DNA of 64,000 bases from Rheum nobile (taxonomy: Eukaryota; Streptophyta; Magnoliopsida; Caryophyllales; Polygonaceae). This document shows positions 39,898-51,822 of the stretch, in pieces (the stretch's first letter is position 1; each line of letters starts with the position of its first letter). The translations under genes were made by a program, and so were the position numbers. The stretch covers positions 2,418,001 through 2,482,000 of the forward strand of contig WOAB01000476.1 in the NCBI GenBank assembly GCA_027886185.1, given 5' to 3'. The notes beneath the pieces were generated by a model, which searched no databases, had not been told where the DNA came from, and saw only the letters and a program-made list of their open reading frames with translations.

Positions 39898-40734
39898 ACT
39901 TATTTGTCCCCTTTGTGTTGGGTTTTTAAACATTTGGTGTCTGTATGTTTTGGCGACCCGTCCACCATCGCGGGTCACAAGATGTTTCTGTTTGATGAAG
40001 TCCTACAGATGTGTAGGCAGCCAATTATGGTTTGGCGACCCGTCCACCATCGCGGGTCGCGTATATATAGAAAATGCTTCTTATTTCGATGCAAAAATGT
40101 GTTTTTACACGTAGAATTGTATACTAGCGTATTTCGTACATGTTTGCGATAGATAGCGAGTTGTCGACGACGTTTAGTATGTCGTGTATGTCGGTTTTGC
40201 CCGTGTGCTCCGTCGAGTGGGGTTTCACCGTATGTATGTATGTAGAGCAGGCCTGCGATGTGTTTGTGTATGTGTTAGTCATGACGTTATGCCGGGGAGG
40301 TAAGCAATATATAATAAGGTGTTTGTTCCGTATGTTTAATTGCGTGAATGTAATAAGGTGTTATACCTTATGTTTTGTATAAGGCAGGCGGTGTGCCGAC
40401 GTGCCTGTGTTGTCGTCTCCTCGTAATCCGATCGATCGTGTAATGTAAGGGCTATATGCGGATGACAGGATCCATTTGCGGACGACTGGGTCCAATGTAA
40501 ATACTGTTCTGCATTTGTATTTTTGTAAGGAGGAAGTCCTCGCTTGGTGTCAAGGCGATGATATATAAAGGAAAGTGACGATGTATATGCGATAGCATGC
40601 GATACATATGCGATAGATGGCAAAGTACATGCGATAACATGCGATATGTATACGACATATGGCAATGTACATGCGATAACATGCGATATGTATGCGATGC
40701 ATAGAGTTTTGTGTGATGTTTTTACCTTATTGGT
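39898..40734. other. G region between antisense gene and integrase, with short repeats
   Basis: No convincing gene. Repeats: TGGCGACCCGTCCACCATCG twice (about 39951 and 40034), and a 40-45 bp unit (ATGCGATAACATGCGATATG / TATGGCAATGTAC) about three times at 40575-40705. It is the shared terminator side of the converging pol and antisense gene. Confidence 0.65.
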
Positions 40735-43700
40735 TCAGAAATGGTAGAGCTTAAGATGTGATGTGTTCCAACTCCTCGGGATTGGTTGTCCGTCTTTGTC
40801 TTCTAGTTGATATGCTCCTTGTCCGACCACTTCGGTGATCAAGTAAGGTCCTTCCCATTATGGTGCTAGCTTTCCGTCGGATGGGTTCTTGGTGTTCTGG
40901 AATGTCTTCCTTAGGACCCAGTCTCCGTCATTGAATGACTTGATCCGGACGTTCTTGTTGTAGCTCCTCGCGACTTGTTGTTGGAACTTGACCATTCTGA
41001 TTCGAGCTTTCTCCCTGATTTCGTCCACAGTGTCGAGATTATATGCTAGTTTGATGTCGTTTTGTTCGTTTGTTTGGAGGTTGCAGCGAGCGGTCGGAAC
41101 CAGTAGCTCAACCGGGATGATTGCTTCGCTCCCGTAGACGAGAGAGAAATGTGATTGCCCAGTCGCATTCTTTGGAGTGGTCCTGTCGGACCAGAGAATG
41201 AGTGGGAGCTCGTCTGCCCATTTGCCTTTAGCCCCTGTGAGGCGTTTCTTGAGGTTGTTGATAATGATCTTGTTGCTGGATTCGGCCTATCCATTGGATT
41301 GTGGATACCGAGGTGTAGATGTAACCAATTTGATGTTCCATTGATCGCAAAAGGTTCGAGTCTTATGACTGATGAATTGGGAGCCGTTGTCGCACACGAT
41401 TTCGGATGGGACGCCAAATCTGCACAAGATGTTGCGTTTTATGAATGAAATGACATGTTGATCTTTTACCTCTCTGTAGGCTTCGGCTTCGATCCATTTA
41501 GAGAAGTAGTCTATCATAGCGAGGAAGAAGACTCTTTGACCCGACGCGGGAGGGAGCTTTCCGACGATGTCCATTCCCCATCTCATAAAGGGCCATGGAG
41601 CTAGGGTCGGATGGAGGATCTCCGATGGTTGATGATGTACGGGTGCGTGCCGCTGATAGGCGTCGCACCTCTTGGTGTATTCCATGGCGTCTTTGTTCAT
41701 CGTTGGCCAATAGTACCCATTTCGTAGGGCCTTTCCCGAGAGGCTTCGTCCGTCGGTGTGGTTGCCACATTCTCCTTCGTGTAATGATTGTAAGATACGT
41801 CCGACTCTGGAGTCTTAAGGCATCGTATGAGTAGCCCTGTAATAGATCTTTTGTACAAGATGTTGTCAATAATATCGTAAGAGAGTGCTTGTACCTTAAG
41901 CTTTTTTGCTTCTGTCTTGTCGTCTGGTAAAATACCATCTTTTAGCCACTTGATGTAAGGTAGCATCCAGTCGTCATTGGTGTCGACGATGTCTTCTTCT
42001 GGTCGATCGCCTATCTCCATGGCGACGAGTTCTTCAAGTGGTGTTGTCAACTCGACGGATGTCTTAGGGACGGCCGGCGTCATAACGTGGGCCAATGGTA
42101 TGTGTGGAAATTCTTTTGGGTCTAGGACGGATCCCAGATTGGGGAGCGCATCGGCTTGGGAGTTAAGATCCCTGGGCACCTGTCGGATGTTGAATGTTTG
42201 GAATTGTCCGATCAGTTTCTTGGCTACCTCCAGGTAGGCTATCATTCCGGTGTCTTTGGCATTGTACGATCCCTGTATTTGGTTTACGACCAGTAAGGAG
42301 TCACAAACGACTTCGATCTCTTGGACTCCCAGATCGCGAGCCAAGATGAGTCCGAATATGAGTGCTTCGTACTCAGCCTCGTTGTTAGTCGCATCCCACT
42401 CACATCTGATAGCCTGGGCTATCTTGTCCCCCTGTGGCGATTTCAGTACGACCCCAAGCCCCGATCCTCTGGCGTTCGATGCCCCATCTGTGTGGAGCTC
42501 CCATGTACCTGTCTCGTCTGTCGCGAGTAGTTGATTTGCTTCTTTTGCGGCTTCTTGCTCTAGGGTCGGACTGAAATCGGCCACAAAGTCGGCTAATGCT
42601 TGCGACTTGATCGCTGTCCTCGGCTCGTACTCGATGTCGTAACCACTGAGGTGTATGGCCCATTTTGTCATTCTTCCTGTGAACTCGGGTTTCCTCATGA
42701 TAGCCCTCATGGGATGATTAGTGCGCATAGTGATAGTATGGGATTCAAAGTATGGTTTGAGCTTGTTCGAAGCCATTACTAATGATACTACGAGTTTTTC
42801 AAGTGACGAATACCTCGTTTCGGCTAATAATAGCGTCCGACTGACATAGTATATTGGCGACAGTTTGCCATCTTCTTCTCTGACCAGTACACCGCTTACG
42901 GCCGATTCCGACACTGCAAGATAAAGAAATAAGGGCTCGTCGCCTTTAGGTTTGGTTAGTAACATAGGACTGGCTAGATAGTCCTTGAGGTTCTGAAATG
43001 ATGCTTCATGTTCCTCCGTCCATTGAAAGGACTTATTTTTCTTGAGCGCGTCGTGGAATGGTTTGCACTTGTCGGATGATTTGGAGATGAACCTGTTCAG
43101 AGCTGTTATCCGACCTGCGAGCTTCCGTACGTCTTTGATGCATCGGGGGGATCGGAGGTTGATGAGAGCCTTGATCTATTCCGGGCTGGCCTCTATTCCT
43201 CTTTGTGTCACCATATATCCTAAGAACTTCCCTGACGACACTCCGAAGGAGCACTTAGTAGGGTTTAGTTTCATATTGTACCTTTTGAGTACCTCGAAGC
43301 TGTCGCGTAGGTGGTCGATGTGATCTTCTTTCTTTTTGGACTTGACCAACATGTCGTCGATATAGACTTCCATTGTGTCTCCGATTTGGTCTTTGAACAT
43401 TTTGTTGACCAATCGTTGGTATGTAGCCCCTGCATTTTTCAGACCAAAGGGCATTACTTTGTAGCAATAGATACCTTGACTGGTGATGAACACTGTTTTT
43501 TCTTGATCGTCGGGATCCATAAGGATTTGATTGTAGCCACTGAAGGCGTCCATAAAGGTGAGCATTTCGTGCCCTGCTGTGGCGTCGACCATAGCGTCGA
43601 TGTGAGGTAGAGGAAATGAATCTTTGGGACAAGCCTTGTTGAGGTCTGTGAAGTCGATGCAGACTCTCCATTTGCCGTTCTTCTTCTGGGCCACGACCAC

Positions 43701-44075
43701 GTTGGCCAGCCATTCAAGGTAGTGGACTTCCCTGATTTTTCCGGTTTCCAATAAGCTTTTGACTTCGTTGTCGATTATTTTGTTCCGCTCGGGGGCGAAT
43801 TTCCTGCGTTTTTGCTTGACAGGGGGATGAGATGGATCCACATTTAATTTATGAGTAATAACATTGGGAGATATCCCGACCATATCCTCATGTGACCATG
43901 CAAAACAGTCGACATTGGTCCTGAGAAAGTCGAGAAGATGTTGTCTGGTCGAGTCGTCCAGGTCTGACCCGACCCTTATCGTTTGGTTTGGCTTTGAAGG
44001 GTCTAGTGCGATCTCGTCGAGTTTCTCCATTTCTGGTTCAACGTATCGACTAGGTCCTTCGCCAATCTGTGGTTG
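40735..44075 (-). pseudogene. pol of element G: RT, two RNase H domains, integrase
   Basis: It continues in the gag frame after TAG 44076. Reverse transcriptase has VCIDFTDLNKACPKD, MPFGLKNAGATYQ and an intact YIDDM (about 43340). RNase H follows (about 42960-42600). Then comes an archaeal-type RNase H with TDGASN, NNEAEYEAL and CDSLLVVNQI (about 42500-42150). Integrase has a zinc motif (HEGECGNH ... CDAYQ), MDIVGKLPP, CDNGSQF and NKIIINNLKKRL. The end reads WNTSHLKLYHF near 40740. Defects: TAG 43176 (usually Gln there), a one-base shift near 41820, TAG 41287 (in the conserved SNGQAES), and a stop near the WEGPY motif. Known roles: cDNA synthesis and integration. Confidence 0.9.
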
Positions 44076-46325
44076 CTATGCGATCTTGTGTTCGACCGCG
44101 TTCTTCATGGAAGCGACATAGCATTCCTTTGTGGTCCTTTGATCTCCTTTGATTTCTTGGACTCCCCACTCGGTGGGGAATTTGATGACTTGATGATATG
44201 TTGAAGGTACTGCCTTCATAGCGTGTATCCACGGCCTGCCAAGAATACAATTGTAGGGAGACGGACAGTCTAGGACTAAGAATTTAACATGTCGGTTGAT
44301 TCCTCCAACGTATGTGGTCAGAATGATTTCGCCAGTCGTGTGCTTAACCTCACCGCTGAACCCGACCAGTGGGGTCGATTTCTTGATTAGGTCGTTCTCA
44401 GTCAGACCCATTTCTTTGAGAGCGTCGAGGGTCAAGAGGTTTGTCGAACTTCCTGTATCGATTAGTACTCTCCGGATTAAGCAATTACCAATGGACAAAG
44501 AGATTACCAGAGCGTCATGGTGACTATCCGACCTGTCGGAGTCGGATTCGTTGAATGTGACCGTCGGAAGGTTAGATGCCCTCCTTGGTTTGAATTCCGA
44601 TGCTTCGGGCTTGTCGCCTTTGCTTTCCCTGGCGTGTCGCTTAGCCGCGGAGTATGTGTTCCCGCATATGTCGGATCCACCTGAAATGGTATTGACAACT
44701 TTCGTATGGATAGGAGATGGGGGTTTGTTCTGTTTTACCTGATCTCGGCGTTCCATGGTGGCTTTTGCCCGTTCCGAGATGACGTCGCATAACAGCCCCT
44801 GTGATAGCAGCCTAGCGACCTCCTTTCGTAGGGCGATGCACTCGTCGGTCGAATGACCATGGTCGCCGTGGAATTCACACCATCGACTCATGTCCTTCTT
44901 GACGTCCGGTCGGTCGCTCTTTCGGGGCCATCTTACGTCTTTTCCATACTTGTCGAAACTCTTGACGAGCTCCGACACGGAAACGTTGAAGTTATAAGAC
45001 TGGACCCTAGGAGGCAACACAGAACCGTCTCTCCATTCTTGTGACCTATCTTGGAAAGAATTTACCTGTTTTGCTTCGTTTCGATTACGAGAATAGGGAT
45101 GTGGACGTCTGTCCCGACGATTGTCGGAGAAATGTTTGTGATCGGATGGATCGGGTCCGCGCGAGGCTTTACGCGACTCACGGTCCTCTTCCAGCCTTAC
45201 CTCGGCCATAGTTTTGGCTTGAACATCTTCGAAACTTTTGCAGGGATACTTGGTAATCTCGTCGTAGAGATTGTTGTCTTTGACCAGGCCTTGTCGGAAT
45301 GCTTCGATAGACATTGTGACGTCACAGTGGGGGATTCCCACTTTCTTTTTATTGTACCTGTTAAGATAATTTCGGAGAGGTTCATTGTACCTTTGTGTGA
45401 CTCGGTAGAGGTCACTCGATTGTTTCTCATGCTTCCGACTGCTGGCGAACTGGCTCTTAAAAGAGTTGACCAGATCCGCAAATGATGTGATCGTTCCCTG
45501 AGGCAAACGCATAAACCAAGTTAGTGCGGGGCCCGCGAGGGTCGTGCCAAAGCTTTTGCACATGACAGCCTCGCGACTCTCCCTTGAAACAGATGCAGCC
45601 ATTAGTTTTTGTTTATAGAGAGAGATATGGTCATCTGGATCGGTGGTGCCGTCGAATGTCACCATGTTGGGGAGATGGAACTTCTTGGGGATCTCGACCC
45701 TTGTGATTTCTTCGACGAACGGGGATTCTTCGAATCCGCCGGACGCTTCTCTCTCGATCGGTTGTGGGACTCCTGGGAGCCTATTGAAACGATCGTCGAT
45801 TGCCTTCATGTGTCGGTCGAGCGTTTGCTGAAAAAAGGCCATGACATCTGGCGGATTGACAACCTGTGTTTCGTCGATTCGGGCCCCAACAGACCCGATC
45901 GGTGTAGGAAAGGTGACATGGTTAGTCGAGAATGGACTAGCGAAAGGAGTTCGAGATGTACCCTCAGTGTGTCCGGGACGTCGTATGCTGGGAGGCGTTG
46001 GCTCAATATTGTCCATGTTGAGGCGCGTTCGGGCGCCGCCACGGACGGGCGCGTTCCGAGATCCTGAGGCCACTGATTGTACCTGCGACTTAAGAGACTC
46101 GTTCTCACGGGTTAGTTGCGCGATCTCGGCTTCGGATTGGGTTGACAAAGCGGCTAGGGCTTCGGTTTTCTGACGTTGCTGGGCTAGTTCCTCTTGAAGG
46201 GCGGCCATTTTTTGAGAGAGTTCTTGGAACTGGGTTGGAGTAGGATTTTCGATTGGGTTTTCTGTGGTTTGGGTTTTGTCTTCGAGACGTGGTTCTTGGT
46301 TATCAATAGGGGGATCAATAGCCAT
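44076..46325 (-). CDS. Intact gag-protease of element G
   Basis: 749 residues, ATG at 46325 (MAIDPPIDNQEPRL), no internal stop. A coiled coil at residues 35-90 (FQELSQKMAALQEELAQQ) is followed by a gag domain (FHLPNMVTFDGTTDPDDH ... WFMRLPQGTI, about 235-400), a zinc-finger variant WCEFHGDHGHSTDEC (about 500), and an aspartic protease with VLIDTGSSTN (about 640) and ILGRPWIHAM. It ends at TAG 44076-44078 in the same frame as pol; the next bases are CAACCA. That stop separates the particle proteins from reverse transcriptase. Intactness after about 2.4% LTR divergence makes it the best-preserved long gene of a pol-bearing element here. Confidence 0.92.
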   Translation of the reverse strand: MAIDPPIDNQEPRLEDKTQTTENPIENPTPTQFQELSQKMAALQEELAQQRQKTEALAALSTQSEAEIAQLTRENESLKSQVQSVASGSRNAPVRGGARTRLNMDNIEPTPPSIRRPGHTEGTSRTPFASPFSTNHVTFPTPIGSVGARIDETQVVNPPDVMAFFQQTLDRHMKAIDDRFNRLPGVPQPIEREASGGFEESPFVEEITRVEIPKKFHLPNMVTFDGTTDPDDHISLYKQKLMAASVSRESREAVMCKSFGTTLAGPALTWFMRLPQGTITSFADLVNSFKSQFASSRKHEKQSSDLYRVTQRYNEPLRNYLNRYNKKKVGIPHCDVTMSIEAFRQGLVKDNNLYDEITKYPCKSFEDVQAKTMAEVRLEEDRESRKASRGPDPSDHKHFSDNRRDRRPHPYSRNRNEAKQVNSFQDRSQEWRDGSVLPPRVQSYNFNVSVSELVKSFDKYGKDVRWPRKSDRPDVKKDMSRWCEFHGDHGHSTDECIALRKEVARLLSQGLLCDVISERAKATMERRDQVKQNKPPSPIHTKVVNTISGGSDICGNTYSAAKRHARESKGDKPEASEFKPRRASNLPTVTFNESDSDRSDSHHDALVISLSIGNCLIRRVLIDTGSSTNLLTLDALKEMGLTENDLIKKSTPLVGFSGEVKHTTGEIILTTYVGGINRHVKFLVLDCPSPYNCILGRPWIHAMKAVPSTYHQVIKFPTEWGVQEIKGDQRTTKECYVASMKNAVEHKIA

Positions 46326-46360
46326 GGTTGGAAGATTCCGGAAAGGTGATCGGCAAGTTG

Positions 46361-46377
46361 CCCCATGGTGGGCGCCA
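46361..46377 (-). other. Primer-binding site of element G
   Basis: Minus strand TGGCGCCCACCATGGGG, three bases after the 5' LTR end. This form is widespread in Tat elements. I do not assign the tRNA with certainty (probably Arg). Confidence 0.8.
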
Positions 46378-46380
46378 AAT

Positions 46381-47080
46381 TGTTTTGGGGCGAAAAGATC
46401 GGACGACCTAAATCGCCTTAGACGGGGTAACTAGTCGATCGGACGATGGGAAATAATCCAAACCAAGCAAATAATAGGTAAACAAGAAATAAATATATAA
46501 TATCAAGATGATTTTATTAGATATCGTATGAATCAGATTAGATCGCAATACAACTTATCGTAATAAAATCAGAGATCGAGTGGGACTCGACCGGTGACTT
46601 GTGAGTGGCGACCGGCAGGGGTCAGGCGTAGGCAGCCATTTGGAGAGCTAGATGGAGAGCGAGAGTGCTATTCTGGTGAGTTTGCTAAGTGAGAATGCGT
46701 GTGTGTTGCGTAGTTGTGAGTTCCCTGATCTTATCTTCTTCATCGTTCCAAATATGGTAAGTCCCTTTACTCCTGTGGCCGTTGCACCATTTTTATGTTT
46801 TTATCTTCAATACCGAGTGTAATGGCAATGATTTCGCCGTTGAATTACTGACAATTAAGGTGTTTGAACGTTGCAGATGTTGCATGATCTGAGCAATAAA
46901 TGCGTGGCGAGATCTCCGCGATCTTGTCGGATGACTCTTGACTAGAGAGGTTTTGTCGGGTGTCGCTCGACCAGAGAAGCCTTGTCGACTCTTCTGAACT
47001 CGTCTGCCATTCTCCCGATTTGCAGTGGGCTTGGGCTCGGTCCTCTCGATCTGTCTTTTCTGGAGAATCCAGGCCCAACA
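46381..47080 (-). repeat. 5' LTR of element G
   Basis: 700 bp, pair of 37000-37699. Plus strand TGTTTTGGGG ... GGCCCAACA. CATAG follows at 47081-47085. Confidence 0.95.
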
Positions 47081-47085
47081 CATAG

Positions 47086-50000
47086 TCGCCGACTTCAAAT
47101 CTACGCGGCTTCACGTGCTTGCCATGGGACCATGCTATCCCCTATTGGTACACAACCATTCGGATAGCCGAAGCCTCGCGCCTCTCGTTGAGCAAATCGA
47201 GATTGGCCTCGAGGGCTTGGTCGTTTCCTCCTTGCTCGAAGGCTGCGGTGCGGATTGTCGGTAACCCTATCTCTAGGGGAATGACTGCCACTGTGCCAAA
47301 AGCCAAAACAAAAGGAGACTCACCAGTGGATCTCCTAGGTGTAGTACGGTGTGCCCAGAGCACCGCCGGAAGCTCCTCCGCCAATTTCCCCTTAGCTTGA
47401 TCCAACCTCTTCTTGATCCCCTCAAGAATCGTCTTGTTAGTAGCCTCTGCTTGCCTATTAGCCTGCGGGTAAGCTACAAATGAGTAGAAATTCTTAATTC
47501 CATACCCTGCACAAAAAGCTTTGAAACTGCTGAACTGAGTGCCATTGTCAGAAAACAAAGAATAAGGAATGCCAAAATGAGTAATAATGAATTCCCAAAT
47601 AAACTTCTTGATGTCGATGTCCCTTATGCTGGACAACGGCTTAGCCTCCACCCACTTGGTGAAGTAATCTGTGCAGGTGACCAAATAACGCTTGTTGCTC
47701 GGTGCTCTGGGGAAAGGAACAACGATGCGAAAACCCCATTGGGAAAACGGCCACATGCTTGTGAGAGGATGCAAGTCAAATGATGGCTGATCTGTCAGCT
47801 TGGCAAATCTCTGGCATTTTTCACACTTCTTGACGTAGCAGTCTGAGTCTTTTTGCATGTAAGGCCACCAGTAGCCTTGAGTTCTAGCCCTGAATGCCAG
47901 ACTTCTTCCTGCAGCGTGGACCCCGCAGACTCCCTCATGGATCTCGAATAGCATATCTACGACCCTGGAAGGGAGAACACACCTCAGGTAGGGACCTAAA
48001 AATGACTTTCTGTAGAGAATTCCCTACGGTGATATCTAGAAGCGCGTAACCCGTAGCTTGACCAGGCGCGCCTCCTTCTTGTTAGCAGGCAAGATGTCTC
48101 GGCTCAGGTAATCAAACATGGGATCCATCCAACTAGGCTTAGTGTCAACTGGAGCTACCTCTTCAACTTCGATGCTCAGGATTTCTAGGATGTTAATGTG
48201 AACCCAAGCTCCTGCCTCACTAGTGCTTGCTGAAGCCAAGTTCGCAAGAGCATCTTCAACCTCGTTTTGCTCACGAGGAATCTGATGAACCTTGAACTCT
48301 TGGAACCCTGCCAACAAACTTCTTGCTTTTTCCAAGTAGGCCAACATTCGGGACGACTTCACCCCGTACTCGCCTGTAACCTGATTCACTATTAGCTGTG
48401 AATCTGAATAGAGTACTATCTCCCTGGCTACATTGTTTCTGGGGGCAAACAAACCCAAGATCAATGCTTCATACTCTACCTCATTGTTGGTTGCTACAAA
48501 GCCAAGCTTGACGGCTTTCCTGATTACCTCCCCGGTCGGGTAAGTTAAAACCAAACCTGCCCCAACGCCCTATTTGTTCCTGGTACCTTCAATTTGCAGC
48601 TCCCAAGTACACTACTCGCTTACACTCACTGTCCAAGCCACCTTCAAGAGTTTCGGGGCTTCCTAAAAAAAACTATGCAACAAAGTCTACCATGACCTGG
48701 CCTTTGATCGCTGTTCTAGAGATGAACCGGATCTCATACTACCCCAACTCGATGGCCCAACGCACTACTTTGCCAAACACATCTGAACTAGATAGCAAAG
48801 CTTTAAGGGGGAAAGTTGTGATGACTGCGACTGGGTGAGCCTGAAAATAGTGATTCAACTTCCTGACAGCAACTACCAAAGCGAGTAGAAGCTTTTCCAT
48901 GGGGGTATGCATGCTCTCTACATCTAATAATGTTTTGCTGACGTAATATATAGGATGTTGAGTCTTACCAACCTCCCTGATGAGAACAGCGCTAACAATC
49001 TTTTCTGAAACTATTAAATAGAGAAAAAGCTCCTCCACTGGAACTGCTAGAATAGAAGGTTGCTAAAGATAAGTCTTGAGCTATGATAGTGATTGCTCAC
49101 ACTCATCGTCCCACCGGAATATATGATCCTCCTTTAGCAGTTTGAAAAAGGCACTACACCTGTCAGACGATCTGCTGATTAAACGATTCAGAGTCGCTGC
49201 CATCTATGTGAGCTTTTGCACGTCTTTCACATTGCGAGGACTCTGAATAGACTGAATAGCCCAAATCTAATCCGCACTCGCTTCTATGCCTCTTCTGGTA
49301 ACTAGGTGCCCCAGAAACTTGCCTGAGCTGACACCGAAGGCGCACTTGGACGAGTTCAGCTTCAAATGAGCTTGCTTTAAGATATCAAACACCTACTGCA
49401 AATCTGCTAGGTGCTCACTCTGCTGCTTGCTTTTGACTACTATTTCATCAATGTAAACCTCAACTGACTTGACAATCAAGTCTCCAAATAAGGAGACAAC
49501 CATTCTCTGGAAAGTTGCCCCATCATTTTTCAAACCAAAGGGCATAACCTTGTAACAATAGATACCTCGTGGCGTCATGAAGGCTGTCTTTTCCAGGTCA
49601 TCTTCTTGCAATGAGATTTGATGATAACCCTTGTAAGCATCTAGGAAACTCATCCTAGCATGCCCAGTGGTCGAATCAACTAGTTGGTCAATCTTGGGGA
49701 GAGGAAACATATCCTTCAGGCAAGCCTTGTTCAAATCTGTGAAGTCAACACACACGCGCCACTCTTCATTTTTCTATTTGACCATCACGGTGTTGGCGAC
49801 CCACATTGGATATTGGACCTCTCTAATTGCCCCTGCCTCCAACAATTTCCGCAACTCCTTCAAAATCGCATCGGTGTGTTGCACTAAGGACCTATGAGCT
49901 CTCTGAACAATATGCTTGATGTTCCTATCAACATTCAGGCGATGGCAAGCAATTTTCGTGCTCAAGCTTGACATTTCGTAGGGGGTCCAAGCAAAGACCT

Positions 50001-50319
50001 CACGATTTCTTCTTAGGAGTCCAAACAAAGATTCCAACACATCTCCTGAAATGTTAGCTCGTACTAGAAAATACTTGTCAGGTTTAGAGAGACTTACATT
50101 AATTTTTTGCAGGGCTTCTACCAATTTCTCTGCAGGAGACGTCCCCACCTCGTCCAACACATGAGAAGAGGCTTGGACCATGTTGACGTCACTCACTTTT
50201 ACTCCCAAGCAATGACGAGCAACTCCTTGATCTCCTTTGACACGCATCATGTCCTTCTTGTGTGGGAAAACAATAAGCTGGTGCAAGGTAGAGTGCACGG
50301 CCCCATCTGATGCAGCCAA
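47086..50319 (-). pseudogene. pol of element F: RT, two RNase H domains, integrase
   Basis: Reverse transcriptase shows VCVDFTDLNKACLKD and MPFGLKNDGATFQ, but the catalytic motif reads YIDE instead of YIDD (about 49450). RNase H and archaeal-type RNase H (NNEVEYEALILGL, SDSQLIVNQV, about 48480-48400) follow after several stops. Integrase is long and open at 47954-47142, with HEGVCGVHAAGRSL...CEKCQRF, CTDYFTKWVEAKPL, SDNGTQF and EATNKTILEG. The end of the domain was carried to 36999 by the insertion of G. More than ten stops in total make it inactive. Confidence 0.88.
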
Positions 50320-51346
50320 GGATGCCCCAAGATGGCATTGTAGGAGGATGGGACGTTGACGACCAATTTTTTTATCTCAACCGCCTTGCCCCCAATCGTG
50401 ACCGCCTCATACAGCATCGCAAGTGGCCACACGGGAATAGAACCAAGACCCAATAATTGAGTAGAAATTGGGATTAGATCTTCTTGCTTTCTCCCCAACT
50501 TCTTAAACTTACAAATAAAAAAACATAAGATCCACAAAGCTGCCTGAATCAACAAGAATTCTGCGTACCTCGCAAGTTCCCATGTCGACGGTGAGAACAA
50601 GTGGGTCATTGTGAGGGTGTTGAAGCTTGTGCAAATCATCATCTGAAAAGGTGAACAGCTGCGTTGCTTCAACTCTTGGCCTCTTTGGAAGCACACTATC
50701 GCTCTTCGTGACCTCTAGTGCATGACATCGCTTTCTGTAATCATGTCTGGAACTTATAGTCTGCTTGACTTTCGACTCTATCATATGTATCACCTTCTTC
50801 TGAGCATCTTTGCTTCCTTCAGGACGATCATCTAGAAGGTTTTTCTTTGCCTGATCCCCACCTAAACTCGAGCCCGAATCAATGAACTCGTTCAATAAGC
50901 CCTGAGACGGCCACTTCTCAAGCGATGCCTTAAACACCTTGCACTCCCCTGTGAGGTTCCACTTCTCTTTGTGAAAAGCGCAGTACTTTCCCATATCTTG
51001 ATCTTTAGAGTCACACCTCAATTTCGGTGGCCAGGTGAAGAAATGCTTCTCCTTGATCTGGGGTAGGATGCGATAAATCGGCTCCTTGAACACTGTATGC
51101 ACGGCCCGTAGATCTGTAACTGACGGAAGCCCCCTGCTTTTGGCCTTTCCCGATTTCTTCTTTTCGCCCTCATCTCGGCGTGCCTGCGGGGATGGTGACC
51201 TCTTGTCTTTGGACGACTTTTGGTCATCCTCCAACTTGATATACTGCCTGACTCTCTCTCTTGAAGTTCCTAAACTCCGCCAACGTGTCCAAATCAGCCT
51301 GACGCACTGCGTCAGACGCGCTCATAGTACGTCTCGCGTTTACCAT
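50320..51346 (-). pseudogene. F gag (internally deleted) and protease
   Basis: ATG at 51346 (MVNARRTMSASDAV) 11 bases after the PBS. After about 31 codons the sequence jumps to a late-gag segment (RVRQYIKLEDDQKSSKD), a Lys/Arg-rich region and a zinc-like CAFHKEKWNLTGECK (about 50950). Protease follows with RRILVDSGSFVDLMF (about 50530), then a stop. The main gag domain is missing, so about 1 kb was deleted. The remaining frame 51234-50509 is open. Confidence 0.8.
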
Positions 51347-51356
51347 CTTTGCCTCT

Positions 51357-51373
51357 CCCCACGGACGGTGCCA
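51357..51373 (-). other. Primer-binding site of element F
   Basis: Minus strand TGGCACCGTCCGTGGGG, three bases after the LTR end. The usual form begins TGGCGCC, so one G-to-A change has occurred. Confidence 0.75.
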
Positions 51374-51376
51374 AAA

Positions 51377-51822
51377 TGTAGTAGCATGAATCTGAACTAC
51401 ACAAAGATTCGATGAAGAGGCGGATGATTCTTGTGAAGAGCGCTTCAGATGCCCTTGACTTATGAATCTACAATCAAGAACACAAAACGGGAGGGATGGA
51501 TCTCCCCTAACGCCCTTCCGATGCTCAAGTCAGACAAAAGCTCTCAAAATTCTATGGTGGCTGCCCAAAAGAAAAGAGAACGTAGGAAGAAGAAAGAGAT
51601 GATAGGTTTCTTAGGATACTTATTACCCGAGCTTTCCTTGTAACCTTCTTGATGGGCATATCACTTAATAGACTCATTTACTACCTTTTAATCAATAAAG
51701 GTTGCATCATTAATTATCTTTTATTTCCCTTCCATAATTAATTTCTTCTTTAATTGGGAAAATAACAAATTGGGAAAATAACAAATTAAATTAATTGAGA
51801 AAAGATATATTTTCCCTCATCA
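51377..51822 (-). repeat. 5' LTR of element F
   Basis: 446 bp, pair of 35076-35504; GTTAG follows. Confidence 0.92.

Larger units (their letters stand above)
37000..47080 (-). mobile_element. Tat-type Ty3/gypsy element G with antisense gene
   Basis: Two 700-bp LTRs with about 17 differences by eye, flanked by CATAG (36995-36999 and 47081-47085). On the minus strand: PBS TGGCGCCCACCATGGGG, intact gag-protease (46325-44076), pol with two RNase H domains, integrase (ending near 40740). Between integrase and the 3' LTR lies a spliced plus-strand gene (38007-39897). Extra antisense frames near the 3' LTR are known in several Tat elements. It is inserted in F's integrase. Confidence 0.95.
35076..51822 (-). 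mobile_element. Tat-type Ty3/gypsy element F (host of G)
   Basis: LTRs at 35076-35504 and 51377-51822, flanked by GTTAG (35071-35075 and 51823-51827). On the minus strand the order is 5' LTR, PBS (TGGCACCGTCCGTGGGG), truncated gag, protease, reverse transcriptase, RNase H, a second (archaeal-type) RNase H, integrase, a long non-coding region with tandem repeats, and the 3' LTR. Two RNase H domains plus 3' tandem arrays are hallmarks of the Tat lineage. Without G it is about 6.7 kb. Numerous stops make it inactive. Confidence 0.92.

Noticed and set aside
44551..46173. Plus-strand frames of 60-150 codons opposite gag of G
   Set aside because: No domain and no splice pattern; shadows of the conserved minus-strand gag. 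The real antisense gene is at 38007-39897.
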